From assembly GCF_013402815.2 (NCBI RefSeq), contig NZ_CP058601.1:1364001-1428000 (forward strand): a DNA stretch of 64,000 bases. Reading direction: 5' to 3'. This DNA is from Natrinema halophilum. GTDB lineage: Archaea; Halobacteriota; Halobacteria; Halobacteriales; Natrialbaceae. The notes under the pieces were generated by a model. It saw nothing but the letters and a program-made list of their open reading frames with translations. It had not been told where the DNA came from and made no database searches. How positions within the stretch are numbered: position 1 is the stretch's first letter; every line of letters begins with the position of its first letter. Below are positions 1 through 7,971 of the stretch, piece by piece. Both the position numbers and the translations under genes were made by a program.

Positions 1-1
1 A

Positions 2-373
2 CACGGCGGGATAATCCGAGAGTGTACGGTTTCCGACGGAATCGCCGATCTCGCTATCGAACTGCCGGACGGACGATCTGCGCGTTCGGTTTACGACCTA
101 TTGGACCAGCGCTACGATCGTGTGGAACTGGTGAGCTACCACGAACGAGAGGAACCGGCACAGACGCCTCGAGGTATGACCACGCGACTCGAGTCGTCCC
201 TGACTGACCGTCAGCTCACGGCGCTCCGAACGGCCTACTACGCCAACTACTTCGAATGGCCTCGCGACGTTACGGGTGAGGAAGTAGCCGCATCGATGGA
301 CATCACCCGGTCGACGTTCCATCAGCACTTACGAACCGCTCAGCGAAAACTGCTCGACGAACTATTCGAGTAA
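2..373 (+). CDS. Bat-type HTH-10 transcriptional regulator, 3' end only
   Basis: The reading frame is open from the window edge to the TAA at 371-373, so this is the C-terminal part of a longer protein. The last ~55 residues (from LTDRQLTALR to the end) form the HTH_10 domain of haloarchaeal bacterio-opsin-activator-like regulators; YFEWPRDVTGEEVA and the recognition helix STFHQHLRTAQRK are typical. Full-length relatives usually carry PAS/GAF sensor domains upstream, which are off the window. It lies on the same strand as crtB, with an IS element between them, so a link to carotenoid or retinal control is plausible but unproven. The IS right end begins directly after the stop codon. Domain call is secure; the target is not known. 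Confidence 0.85.
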   Translation, partial: HGGIIRECTVSDGIADLAIELPDGRSARSVYDLLDQRYDRVELVSYHEREEPAQTPRGMTTRLESSLTDRQLTALRTAYYANYFEWPRDVTGEEVAASMDITRSTFHQHLRTAQRKLLDELFE

Positions 374-377
374 ACTA

Positions 378-428
378 CCCCACCCTACTTCGCTCACCGC
401 ATACGAGGCTCGCTCGTTGAGGGTGGGG
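378..428 (-). other. Right-end stem-loop of the IS, probable 3' part of an omega RNA
   Basis: Nine-base arms CCCCACCCT and AGGGTGGGG enclose a 33-nt loop, 23 nt downstream of the tnpB stop. In this IS group the tnpB 3' end and right end encode the omega RNA whose guide is the flanking host DNA. The arms are seen; transcription as a guide RNA is inferred from the family. Confidence 0.55.
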
Positions 429-450
429 CTTTGATGTGGACTCCTGACAA

Positions 451-1703
451 TCAGTCCCCAGCGATACGCTGGTAACTCTCGCCGTTCAACGTCCCACCAT
501 TCACTCGCACGTCTACTGGTGCGTCTCCGCTCCCCGACGTGGGCGAGGAACGGAGTCCGTGTTGCCGTTTTCGAGCGTCTCGTAGCCCGATGTTTTTCGC
601 TGCATTGTAGTCCGCGTTAACTTCGTAGCCGCATTTTTGGCAGCAGAACTGTTCGCCGTCACGGTTGCGTGAGTGCGTGAACCCACAATCTGTTCGAGAA
701 CACCGTTGAGACGTGTGATTCGGCACAACCAGTTTGACCGCGGTGCCGCGTTCCGGAGCCTTGTATTCGACGTATTCGAGCAGGCGACGGAACGCCCAGA
801 TATGGTGCCACTTCGCGTTCGGAATTTCGTCTCGAATGTCCGTCAACTCTTCAAACACGATTACGTCACAACCGTGTTCAACGGCTTCCGTGACGATCTC
901 AGTAGCGATAGTGTGGATATACTGTTTGCGCCATGCTTCTTCGCGCTTACCGAGCCGAAGGAGCGCGTTGTGCGCGGCTTGCGTCCCGCGCTGGTGCATC
1001 TCTCCCCGTCGCTTCTCGAACTCGCGGCACCAATGATCGTACTCGTCGCCCTGCCAGAACGTACCGGTCGAAGCTACTGCGAGGCTGTTGACGCCGAGGT
1101 CGATACCGAGGACTGTTTGGTGCTCGGCATCTTCCGAAACCTCGGATTCCTCATCGGAATCGCTGTCGTGCTTTCGGGTTGTGATGTGGAAGTAGAACTC
1201 GTCGTCCACTGCGTCGTACTGGAGCGTACTCGCCCGGAACTCGTACTCCTCAGAAAGGACATACTGTTCGTAGGGCGTCGGACTATCCACCGGGAGTTCG
1301 AAGTCACTGTTGACTCGTCCGTGACGGTCGAGAGCGACACACGGTCGCGGTGGAAGGTTGCGCTCCGCTTGTCGTAGACCATGCTCCATGACGTGAACTC
1401 CCGTTGACTCACCCGCTTGCCCTGCTTCCACCGTTCGACGCATCCTTTCGTCGCTTGAACAGCGCGTCGAATGGCCTCTTGGACGAGGTTGGCGGTGAGG
1501 ACGGTTTCCTCTCGCAGTTCCGTGTAGAGTGCGTCTCGCGCGGTCGAGTTCGCCGTAATGCAGTTCGTGTAGGAGTTGTCGTCCCAACAGAACTCGGCGG
1601 CACGGTTCGTACAGTGGAGGAACTGCTGGGCGGATTCGTGGAGGTCGTCGCGACGCCCATCGGGAACGGTAAGTTTAACCGGTGCGGTTCGACGCACCTC
1701 CAT
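451..1703 (-). pseudogene. tnpB: TnpB (IS605 OrfB) RNA-guided nuclease, frameshifted
   Basis: Two overlapping frames together encode one TnpB of about 415 residues. The N-terminal part starts at 1703 (MEVRRTAPVKLTVPDG) and runs in one frame to SLSTV near 1330. The rest continues in another frame from GRVNSDFELPVDS to the stop at 451. One missing base at about 1316-1330 explains the break. The RuvC-like motifs are intact in the second part: GIDLGVNSLAVAS (first Asp), IVFEEL (Glu) and the C-terminal NADYNAAKNIG, with a CX5C...CX2C zinc ribbon between. The frame break could be a true mutation, programmed frameshifting or a sequencing error. As written no full-length TnpB is made. Confidence 0.85.
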
Positions 1704-1790
1704 GTTTCAGATCACGACTCTACGGTAGTTATACATACGGGAGTCGAGTGGCTGCTATCGTGCGGTTGCGTCGTCCTTCGTCGATTTCCT

Positions 1791-1833
1791 CTCCGACCTC
1801 AAGGAACGAGTGAAGCGAGTGAGTAGGTCGGAG
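1791..1833. other. Left-end stem-loop of the IS
   Basis: CTCCGACCT at 1791-1799 pairs with AGGTCGGAG at 1825-1833. It sits about 90 nt upstream of the tnpB start, as expected for the left end of an IS200/IS605 element. Confidence 0.65.
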
Positions 1834-1933
1834 ACTCCACCTTGAACTATGCTGAAACGGTCCAGAACAGCGACAGCGATCGTCGTGAAAATAGTCAGCG
1901 CTGGAGACGGTATACATAGTGAGGGAGTGATAC

Positions 1934-1940
1934 TTTATAT
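1934..1940 (+). promoter_or_regulatory. TATA box for crtB
   Basis: TTTATAT in an otherwise mixed-composition stretch, 57 nt before the crtB ATG. Transcription would start near 1965 and give a short leader. Position and composition fit a haloarchaeal TATA element; no experimental support. Confidence 0.5.
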
Positions 1941-1997
1941 GCATCTGTCGTAGCATCTCCATCCGATAGCCGTCGGGCAGAGTCAACGAGGCAGCGG

Positions 1998-2966
1998 ATG
2001 TCACAGGAACAGAGGATGCAACAGGAACACATCAACGCAGGCAAGGCGATACAGAAGCGGACCGGGAAGACGTTCTATCTCGCAACGCGGTTTCTCCCCG
2101 AACGAGTGCGACACGCCACACACGTCCTCTATGCATTCTTCCGGATCGCCGACGAGGTCGTCGACGACGCAGACGGCGTCGGCTCGGAAACCCAGCGGAC
2201 CCAACTCGAGAACCTTCGAGCCCAGGCCCTCGGCGAAAGACCCCCAGATGACCCGGTTCTCGAGGCGTTCCAGGAACTTCGGGAGCGGTACGGCATCACC
2301 GACGAGGAGATCGACACCTTCATCGACGCGATGGCGACCGATATCGAGACGAGCCGATACGAGACGTACGCAGATCTCGAGTCGTACATGCGGGGGTCGG
2401 CAGCATCAGTCGGCGTGATGATGACGGCGATCATGAATCCCGCAGACGAAGAAACCGCACTCCCCCACGCCGTCAAACTCGGTGAGGCGTTCCAGATGAC
2501 GAATTTCCTGCGCGACGTTCGCGAAGATATTCTCGAGCGCGATCGGATCTACGTCCCACAGGAGACGCTACGGGAACACGGGGTCGATCCCGCACAGATC
2601 GAGCGACTCGAGTTCTCCGATTCGTTCGCATCGGCGATGGCCAGCGAACTCCAGCGGACGGAAGACCTTTATCGCGAAGGCGTGGCCGGGATTCGATATC
2701 TCCCCACGGATTGTCAACTCCCGGTATTGCTGGCGGCGGTTCTCTACGCGGAACACCACAACGTGATCCGGTCGCAAGATTACGACGTGCTTTCAACCGA
2801 GCCGTCGTTGTCGACGACCAGAAAGCTGTGGTGTCTCGCGAAGACGCGCTGGCACTGGCATTGGAACAGTGATCCCGAAGCCGTGTTCCAGCGGGTATCA
2901 GCGGTTCCGGCGGCCGAACCCGAGCGTCGCAGTCCCGAACACGGAGACAGCATTCCGACCCGGTAG
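1998..2966 (+). CDS. crtB: Phytoene synthase
   Basis: The 322-residue protein condenses two geranylgeranyl diphosphates to phytoene, the first committed step to carotenoids. Both Asp-rich, Mg-binding motifs of the trans-isoprenyl synthase fold are visible: DEVVDD near residue 51 and the longer NFLRDVREDILERDRIY near residue 166. Length is normal for the family. It converges with crtD-lyeJ-cruF on the other strand, which supplies the later steps to bacterioruberin, so the two units form one pathway locus. ATG at 1998 is chosen because the downstream residues match the usual short N-terminus and a TATA box is suitably placed upstream. Confidence 0.95.
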   Translation: MSQEQRMQQEHINAGKAIQKRTGKTFYLATRFLPERVRHATHVLYAFFRIADEVVDDADGVGSETQRTQLENLRAQALGERPPDDPVLEAFQELRERYGITDEEIDTFIDAMATDIETSRYETYADLESYMRGSAASVGVMMTAIMNPADEETALPHAVKLGEAFQMTNFLRDVREDILERDRIYVPQETLREHGVDPAQIERLEFSDSFASAMASELQRTEDLYREGVAGIRYLPTDCQLPVLLAAVLYAEHHNVIRSQDYDVLSTEPSLSTTRKLWCLAKTRWHWHWNSDPEAVFQRVSAVPAAEPERRSPEHGDSIPTR

Positions 2967-3221
2967 CGAACTGGGACGATCAACTCCTGTGAGAGGGGCC
3001 GCTCCGTCCGTAGCCTCGGCAGACGAATCGACAGCCCGTTCGGAAAAGCGACCTCCGCGACCGCGCTACCGACGGAAAATGCCGACCGGCCAGAGCGGCG
3101 ACGATCAATCTCGGTACGTCTCGCCGTGACGATTGCCGCCACAATCCTGTAGCCACTGCTCGGGAGCGCACTCTCGAGTCCGTTCGTCCAATCTGACGGG
3201 GGTGGCCGGTTCGAACCGCGT

Positions 3222-3388
3222 ATCAGCCAATTGACTGTGTATCGGTCAACTGGCTGTGTATCGGTCAACTGGCTGTGTATCGGTCAACTGGCTGTGTATC
3301 GGTCAACTGGCTGTGTATCGGTCAACTGGCTGTGTATCGGTCAACTGGCTGTGTATCGGTCAACTGGCTGTGTATCGGTCAACTGGTT
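3222..3388. repeat. 19-bp tandem repeat, eight near-perfect copies
   Basis: The unit CGGTCAACTGGCTGTGTAT recurs at 3243, 3262, 3281, 3300, 3319, 3338, 3357 and 3376, with a degenerate copy before it at about 3224. There are no spacers. The array lies between crtB and the convergent carotenoid genes. Because 19 is not a multiple of 3, the apparent 196-residue reading frame through it is an artefact. Confidence 0.95.
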
Positions 3389-3419
3389 TCGATCGGGCAC
3401 TCGAGTACGGAGTCTGGTG

Positions 3420-3581
3420 TCACTCCGAAACGTAGTCGCTGGTGACCGCGGTCGTTTCGGCGACGATGAACTTTGCCAGCTTTCGTTTGGAGTGTTTGGC
3501 GAGCAGATGGTCCTCGAGTTGTCGGTCGCCAGTGGGTACCTCCCGACAGACCGGGCACTCGACCGGTTCTTTAATCGCCAT
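3420..3581 (-). CDS. Small C2H2-type zinc-finger protein, 53 residues
   Basis: Reading from ATG at 3581, the protein begins MAIKEPVECPVCREVPTGD and ends VTSDYVSE. It contains CPVC and, 14 residues after the second Cys, DHLLAKHSKRK, giving a CX2C-X14-HX4H zinc-binding pattern followed by a basic stretch. Mini zinc-finger proteins of this size are common in haloarchaea and are thought to act in regulation. Codon choice is typical of the window. It sits between the 19-bp tandem array and cruF, on the same strand as cruF. Function is unknown. Confidence 0.75.
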   Translation of the reverse strand: MAIKEPVECPVCREVPTGDRQLEDHLLAKHSKRKLAKFIVAETTAVTSDYVSE

Positions 3582-3676
3582 ACAAATGGGTACCGTTCAC
3601 AGAACCAAAATCGGACTGCCGGCATAGTCCTCCGGTTCGACATCGAAACGAGCGACGGGCGCAAATCGTTGTCGAA

Positions 3677-3740
3677 ATCGATCCCTCGGGCACGCAGCCC
3701 GTGCCACCATCGACCCCTCGGAACGCAGCCCGTATCACCC
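3677..3740. repeat. Two imperfect copies of a 32-bp direct repeat
   Basis: ATCGATCCCTCGGGCACGCA at 3677 and ATCGACCCCTCGGAACGCAG at 3709 start adjacent 32-bp copies that differ at a few positions. They lie just downstream of the cruF stop codon, which falls within the second copy. Confidence 0.55.
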
Positions 3741-4727
3741 CTGAGATCGACCTGTCGAAAATGCTGTCGTGATCATCTCGATATCGTACCGATCTGTCTG
3801 TCCGAGTCCGAGACAGAATAGACCGGCGACGCCGGCGGCCAACCAGTTCCCGTAAACGACGTTGATCGTCCCCCAGAGCAGGACGAAACTCACCAGGTCA
3901 TCCAGTGCATACTCACAGGATTGCACGCGATCGAGCAGTGCTCCACGATCGAACGCGATATCGACGAGGACGACGGCGACGACGCTCGAGAGGAGCCACC
4001 CCCAGTAGTTCGAGACGGGAACGCCGTAGTACCCTCCCGGCGGCGTGTACGTCCAGAATCCGATCGCGACGGCTCCCGGATCGAGGACTAGATCGATCGC
4101 GAGGACAGCCGTAATAGCTCCGAGAAGCCGCGGGAGGTGGCGATCAGCGCGATTGCCGAGTACGAGAAGCGAAAGCAGGTAGGCGTTTACTACCAGCGGC
4201 ACGAAAAACAGCGGAAGGGCAAGCGGCACCTCGTCGCCGAGCATCGGCCCCAGACGGACGCCGTATTCGAACGCCCCGTATGGCCAGTTCGTTCTAACGC
4301 CGATCAATTCGATCGCGTAGGTGTATCCCGTCAGGACGGAAAGGGGGACGATCGCTCGCCTGTCAACCTGTGGCAAGAGCGCGACGACCAGGGGGGAGCG
4401 CATTACCAGGGTGCCGAACAGGAGCAACAGCGGGTTGTACGAAAGCGACGGGGGAAGCAGTCCCTCGGCACTGGCCAGCAGCGACACTGCGCCGACAACC
4501 GGAAAGACCACCGCGATCGTAAACCGGTTCTCGCAGACGAGTTCCTCGAGACGGTGCTGAAACACATCTCGAGTCGTCTCCTCGGCGTCGCTGGAAGGGG
4601 CGTGCGATCGAATGGTTGGGTCGGTCGTCTTCGGATTCGAACCGACGTTCGCCTTCGGGTCTGGATTTGCGCCCGGTTTCGGGTTCGAGCTCGACGTCGA
4701 CGATCCGTTCCGCTCGCCGTTATCCAT
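3735..4727 (-). CDS. cruF: Bisanhydrobacterioruberin hydratase (CruF family)
   Basis: This multi-pass membrane protein of about 330 residues belongs to the CruF carotenoid hydratase family. In haloarchaea it adds water to the C2'' double bonds of bisanhydrobacterioruberin, giving bacterioruberin. After a low-complexity polar N-terminus (residues 1-60) there are about seven hydrophobic segments. GVRTNWPYGAFEYG, ALPLFFVPLVVNAY and GGYYGVPVSNYWGW are characteristic. ATG at 4727 is preferred over the one at 4751 because it overlaps the lyeJ stop (ATGGATAA), a usual translational coupling. It is the last gene of crtD-lyeJ-cruF, an order known from other haloarchaea. Confidence 0.92.
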   Translation of the reverse strand: MDNGERNGSSTSSSNPKPGANPDPKANVGSNPKTTDPTIRSHAPSSDAEETTRDVFQHRLEELVCENRFTIAVVFPVVGAVSLLASAEGLLPPSLSYNPLLLLFGTLVMRSPLVVALLPQVDRRAIVPLSVLTGYTYAIELIGVRTNWPYGAFEYGVRLGPMLGDEVPLALPLFFVPLVVNAYLLSLLVLGNRADRHLPRLLGAITAVLAIDLVLDPGAVAIGFWTYTPPGGYYGVPVSNYWGWLLSSVVAVVLVDIAFDRGALLDRVQSCEYALDDLVSFVLLWGTINVVYGNWLAAGVAGLFCLGLGQTDRYDIEMITTAFSTGRSQG

Positions 4728-5598
4728 ACAGGAGCCTCCAGAGTCCCCCAATCGTCAGAAGCGAACCAAGGACGGTGTTGATCGCCGGGAACCACCAGTA
4801 GGCGCGGTCGACGGAGACGCTTGCGGTGGCGATTGCCGCGATCAGTGCCGGATAGCCGAGCATGAGCGCCCCGAGTCGAACGTCGAGCGCGCCGAAGGCG
4901 GCCGCACTGGCGAGCCAACACGCTCCGCAGTAGGCATAGGTCCGCCGCTCGCCAAGAACCGTCGCGGTCGTCCGAATACCCGTCTTCCGATCGGGTTCGA
5001 TGTCCGGGATCGCTGAGAACGTGTGCATCCCCATGGCCCACAGCCACCCGCCAGCGATAGCGAGGGCCGGTGGTTGGACACCGGAGACCGCTACGTAGGC
5101 GATGGCCCCCGGAGTAATATAGAGGCCGTTGGAGACAGAATCCAGCAGGGGCGTCGTTTTGAACCTGACTGGAGGGGCGCTGTATGCCGCCCCGAGAACC
5201 AGGAACGCAACGAGCCAGGGCAATGCCCGGGTTGACAGCACCGGTGCGAATAGTATCGGAAGAGCCCCGCAGAGTCCGACTGCGGCGGGAACGAACCGCT
5301 GTCCTCGATAGCGCGCTTCGCGCTCCTCTTTCTTTGGATTCGCCGCGTCGATCTCGCGGTCGTAGAAGTCGTTGATCCCGTAGAGGAAGACGTTCGCCGG
5401 TACGAGGAAGTAACCGAACAGCACGACCGTCAACGGAGTGACCAGTTCGCCGACCGAATCGGCGGCGTATACGACACCGACGAGGACGGGGCCGGCCAGG
5501 TACAACCAGAACCGCGGCCGCGACAGTTCCAACAGGTACGATAGTTGCTCACCGAACGGGGATTCACTCGCGGTAGTCGAACTCCGTCGTTCCGTCAT
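4720..5598 (-). CDS. lyeJ: Lycopene elongase / prenyltransferase (UbiA family)
   Basis: The 292-residue membrane protein belongs to the UbiA prenyltransferase superfamily. It carries the first Asp-rich motif NDFYDREID near residue 75 and the second, DIEPDRKTG, near residue 200, separated by several transmembrane helices. LyeJ adds C5 units from dimethylallyl diphosphate to both ends of lycopene to make the C50 skeleton, and in haloarchaea also hydrates it. Its position between crtD and cruF strongly supports this specific role over menaquinone or lipid UbiA paralogs. The stop overlaps the cruF start by 8 nt. Confidence 0.93.
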   Translation of the reverse strand: MTERRSSTTASESPFGEQLSYLLELSRPRFWLYLAGPVLVGVVYAADSVGELVTPLTVVLFGYFLVPANVFLYGINDFYDREIDAANPKKEEREARYRGQRFVPAAVGLCGALPILFAPVLSTRALPWLVAFLVLGAAYSAPPVRFKTTPLLDSVSNGLYITPGAIAYVAVSGVQPPALAIAGGWLWAMGMHTFSAIPDIEPDRKTGIRTTATVLGERRTYAYCGACWLASAAAFGALDVRLGALMLGYPALIAAIATASVSVDRAYWWFPAINTVLGSLLTIGGLWRLLYG

Positions 5599-5656
5599 CG
5601 ATATCTCCTCGAAGGCGTGGCGATTTCGTTTCGGTCGGTCGTCTCGTTTCGGTTGG

Positions 5657-7138
5657 TCATCCGTGGTCTTCGAGCACTGCCTCGGCCGTTAGCTTGCCGC
5701 TGATGAGACACATGGGCATGCCGATTCCGGGTGTGGTATCCCCGCCCACGAAATAGAGGCCGTCGACTTCTTTCGAGCGGTGCGGTGGCCGAAAGAGCGA
5801 TGTTTGCCGGAGGGTGTGTGCAAGTCCCAGTGCTGTCCCGTCGTAGCTATTGTATCGGTTCGCGAAATCCTCGATACAAAAACGCTCCTCGAAGACGATC
5901 CGGCCGCGGAGATCGGTTTCAGTGTGTGCAGCGACGTCGGCGAGGATCAGGTCGCGGTATCGGTCGCGTATTTCGGGCGTGTCCTCGAGGTCGGGAGCGA
6001 TAGGCACGAGGATGAAGAGGGCGCTGTGGCCCTCGGGCGCGACGGTATCGTCGGTTTCAGAGGGGACACAGATGTAGTAAGCGGGGTCGTCGGGCCACCG
6101 CGGATCCTCGAAGATCCGGTCGAAGTGCTGGTCCCACTCTGTCGGAAGGACGAGCGTATGATGAGCCAGTTCGTCGACGTCGCCTTCGACGCCGAGGTAG
6201 AGCAAGAACGCGGACGGCGCGTACGTACGCGACTCCCAATAGTCGGCATCGTAGCCGCGCCGTTCGGGCGACAGCAGTTCCTGTTCGGTGTGTGCGTAAT
6301 CGGCGTTGCTCACGACCAGATCCGGATAGAGGTCCCCCGTCTGCGTTTCGACCTTGAATCCGCCCGCGTGACCCTTGATTTTCGTCGCCGGGCGACCAGT
6401 GTCGTATTCGACGCCCAGTTCTCCGCCCAGTTCCGCGATGGAGTCGATGACCGTGCCGATACCGCCGTCGGGATACCAGACGCCGAGGTTGAAATCGACG
6501 TGACTCATCAGGTTGTACAACGCCGGCGTGTTCGTGGGTGAGCCACCCAGAAACACCAGCGTGTACTGCATGATCTGCTGGAGTTTCGGATGGTCGAAGT
6601 AGTCCTCGACGTGGCCCTGCATCGACCCCAGCAGCGAAAGACCGCGGGCCTGCCGAGCGACGTCGATGTCCAGATAGTCACGGAGCCGTGGCCGGTCCTC
6701 GTAGACGAAGTGTTCCATCCCCACCTCGTAGTTCTCCCTCGAGGTCGCGAGATAGCGCTCGAGCGTCTCGCCGGCGCCCTCCTCGTACTCCTCGAAGACT
6801 GCCTTCGTCCGCTCGATGTCCGGCGTGACGTCGACCTGATCCCCGTCTTTGAAGAAGATCCGATAGTGGGGATCGAGGTGTGTGAGTTCGTAGTACTCGC
6901 TCGGCGTCCGCCCGAAGTCGGCAAAGAATCGCTCGAAGACATCGGGCATCAGGTACCACGAGGGCCCCATGTCGAACCGAAAGCCATCTCGCTCGAGGCG
7001 GCTGGCCCGCCCGCCTACCTGCTCGTTTTTTTCGATAACGCGGACGTCGGCACCCGCATCCGCGAGGTAACAGGCCGTCGAAAGACCACCGATCCCGCCT
7101 CCGATTACGACGACCGACTCACCGCCCAGCGATTCCAT
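5657..7138 (-). CDS. crtD: Carotenoid 3,4-desaturase (CrtD-like, CrtI family)
   Basis: The 493-residue FAD-dependent desaturase begins MESLGGESVVVIGGGIGG, with the dinucleotide-binding GXGXXG close to the N-terminus. It ends with the CrtI-type signature around VGGDTTPGIGMPMC. In haloarchaea, CrtD forms the 3,4 double bonds of C50 intermediates. Because CrtI (phytoene to lycopene) is very similar, that role cannot be excluded from sequence alone; the lyeJ-cruF neighbours favour CrtD. ATG at 7138 is chosen over 7183 because a TTTAAC box sits 25 nt before it, as expected for a leaderless transcript. It is the first gene of the crtD-lyeJ-cruF unit. Confidence 0.93.
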   Translation of the reverse strand: MESLGGESVVVIGGGIGGLSTACYLADAGADVRVIEKNEQVGGRASRLERDGFRFDMGPSWYLMPDVFERFFADFGRTPSEYYELTHLDPHYRIFFKDGDQVDVTPDIERTKAVFEEYEEGAGETLERYLATSRENYEVGMEHFVYEDRPRLRDYLDIDVARQARGLSLLGSMQGHVEDYFDHPKLQQIMQYTLVFLGGSPTNTPALYNLMSHVDFNLGVWYPDGGIGTVIDSIAELGGELGVEYDTGRPATKIKGHAGGFKVETQTGDLYPDLVVSNADYAHTEQELLSPERRGYDADYWESRTYAPSAFLLYLGVEGDVDELAHHTLVLPTEWDQHFDRIFEDPRWPDDPAYYICVPSETDDTVAPEGHSALFILVPIAPDLEDTPEIRDRYRDLILADVAAHTETDLRGRIVFEERFCIEDFANRYNSYDGTALGLAHTLRQTSLFRPPHRSKEVDGLYFVGGDTTPGIGMPMCLISGKLTAEAVLEDHG

Positions 7139-7163
7139 AGTCGAAGATGAATAGGTGACCGGT

Positions 7164-7169
7164 GTTAAA
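7164..7169 (-). promoter_or_regulatory. TATA-like box for the crtD operon
   Basis: TTTAAC on the minus strand, with 25 nt between it and the ATG at 7138. The spacing fits leaderless initiation and decides the crtD start. Confidence 0.6.
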
Positions 7170-7540
7170 CGTATGTCAAACATAGGTAGGGAATCCGACC
7201 GATTGCCGAGGTGGAACGCAGCAGGGGCACTGTCCGTCGGCGGACTCTCGTAGTCGTTCGAAGGAGGGGATCGTCACGGCTCACGTTCGAGAGTCGGGGT
7301 CCGTTCGCTATCGTCGCTCGATCCGTCGAGTCACTCGAGGCGACGCCACAGCGCGGACCTCTTCGCAAAAGGCCTTGGCGAGGCGCATGAGATCCGTGAC
7401 GTCCGTTATCGCCGGCTCCCTATCAGACGATGTCGATAATTGGTGACCGACGAGGAGGACAAATTCGGCGCTTCAGTGGTGTCTCTCGAACCGATCGGTG
7501 TTTCGGGCTCTAGACAGTCGGCCGACGCGAAAGCGCGTCT

Positions 7541-7702
7541 TTAGAACCCACCGAACGCCATCAGGAATAACGCGACGGCGATAACCGCGAACAGGCCACC
7601 GACGCTTTTTTGATCGTTCCCGTATCCAGCGCGACCGAAACGTAGGGAGCGGTTTGCCCGCCGAGCGCCGTCGCGACGACGTGATTTATTACGGTGATCA
7701 CG
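7541..7702 (-). pseudogene. Remnant of a membrane-protein C-terminus
   Basis: A frame with no start codon at its upstream end encodes a basic segment (SLRFGRAGYGNDQK), then a clean hydrophobic segment GGLFAVIAVALFLMAFGGF and a TAA stop. An in-frame TAG precedes it at 7703-7705. The hydrophobic tail with haloarchaeal codon use looks like the last transmembrane helix of a lost gene. The family is not recognised. Confidence 0.35.
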
Positions 7703-7713
7703 CTATGTACTAG

Positions 7714-7905
7714 CACAATGAGTTTTCCAGAGGGGCCCGCAAACCGGGCGAACTGTCCGCCGTAGACGACGGCGGCGCAGTCGACCGCGCCCCCGCGGAC
7801 GGACTCATCGCGACACCACTCGAATTACTCAAGACTCACGTCCGGACGTGGGCGAGTCGCTACGTCGAGATGCGCGTAGAGGCGCACTCGGGCAGTGAAA
7901 AGTGA
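7714..7905 (+). pseudogene. Remnant of an unidentified C-terminus
   Basis: An open frame without a start codon encodes acidic, codon-biased sequence including ADGLIATPLELLKTHV and ends EAHSGSEK at a TGA. A TAG (7711-7713) closes it upstream. Composition looks genuinely coding, so it is probably the end of a truncated gene. Family not recognised. Confidence 0.3.
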
Positions 7906-7971
7906 CGAATCGACCGCCCGTCTCTTTCTGATCGAAGTGGCAATCACGACGAGCGCGGATCGGTCACGTCA

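Larger units (their letters stand above)
374..1841 (-). mobile_element. IS200/IS605-group insertion element, tnpB only (IS1341-type)
   Basis: The element has one gene, tnpB, and no tnpA. Both ends carry subterminal stem-loops: CCCCACCCT/AGGGTGGGG at 378-428 on the right (tnpB 3') side and CTCCGACCT/AGGTCGGAG at 1791-1833 on the left. Ends are placed by these hairpins and are accurate to a few bases. Reading on the minus strand, TTCAA (complement of 1842-1846) lies just outside the left end and could be the target/TAM sequence. Without TnpA the element would need a helper in trans to move. It separates a Bat-type regulator from crtB. Confidence 0.8.
7184..7971. other. Gene-poor stretch with two decayed fragments
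   Basis: No intact gene is visible between crtD and the amidohydrolase gene. Two coding-like fragments in opposite directions are listed separately (7541-7702 and 7714-7905). The rest (7184-7540 and 7906-7971) holds only short antisense or random frames. Confidence 0.5.

Noticed and set aside
3231-3821. 196-residue plus-strand frame through the 19-bp array
   Set aside because: Generated by the repeat, whose length is not a multiple of three but which lacks stops in all frames; it also opposes the real zinc-finger gene.
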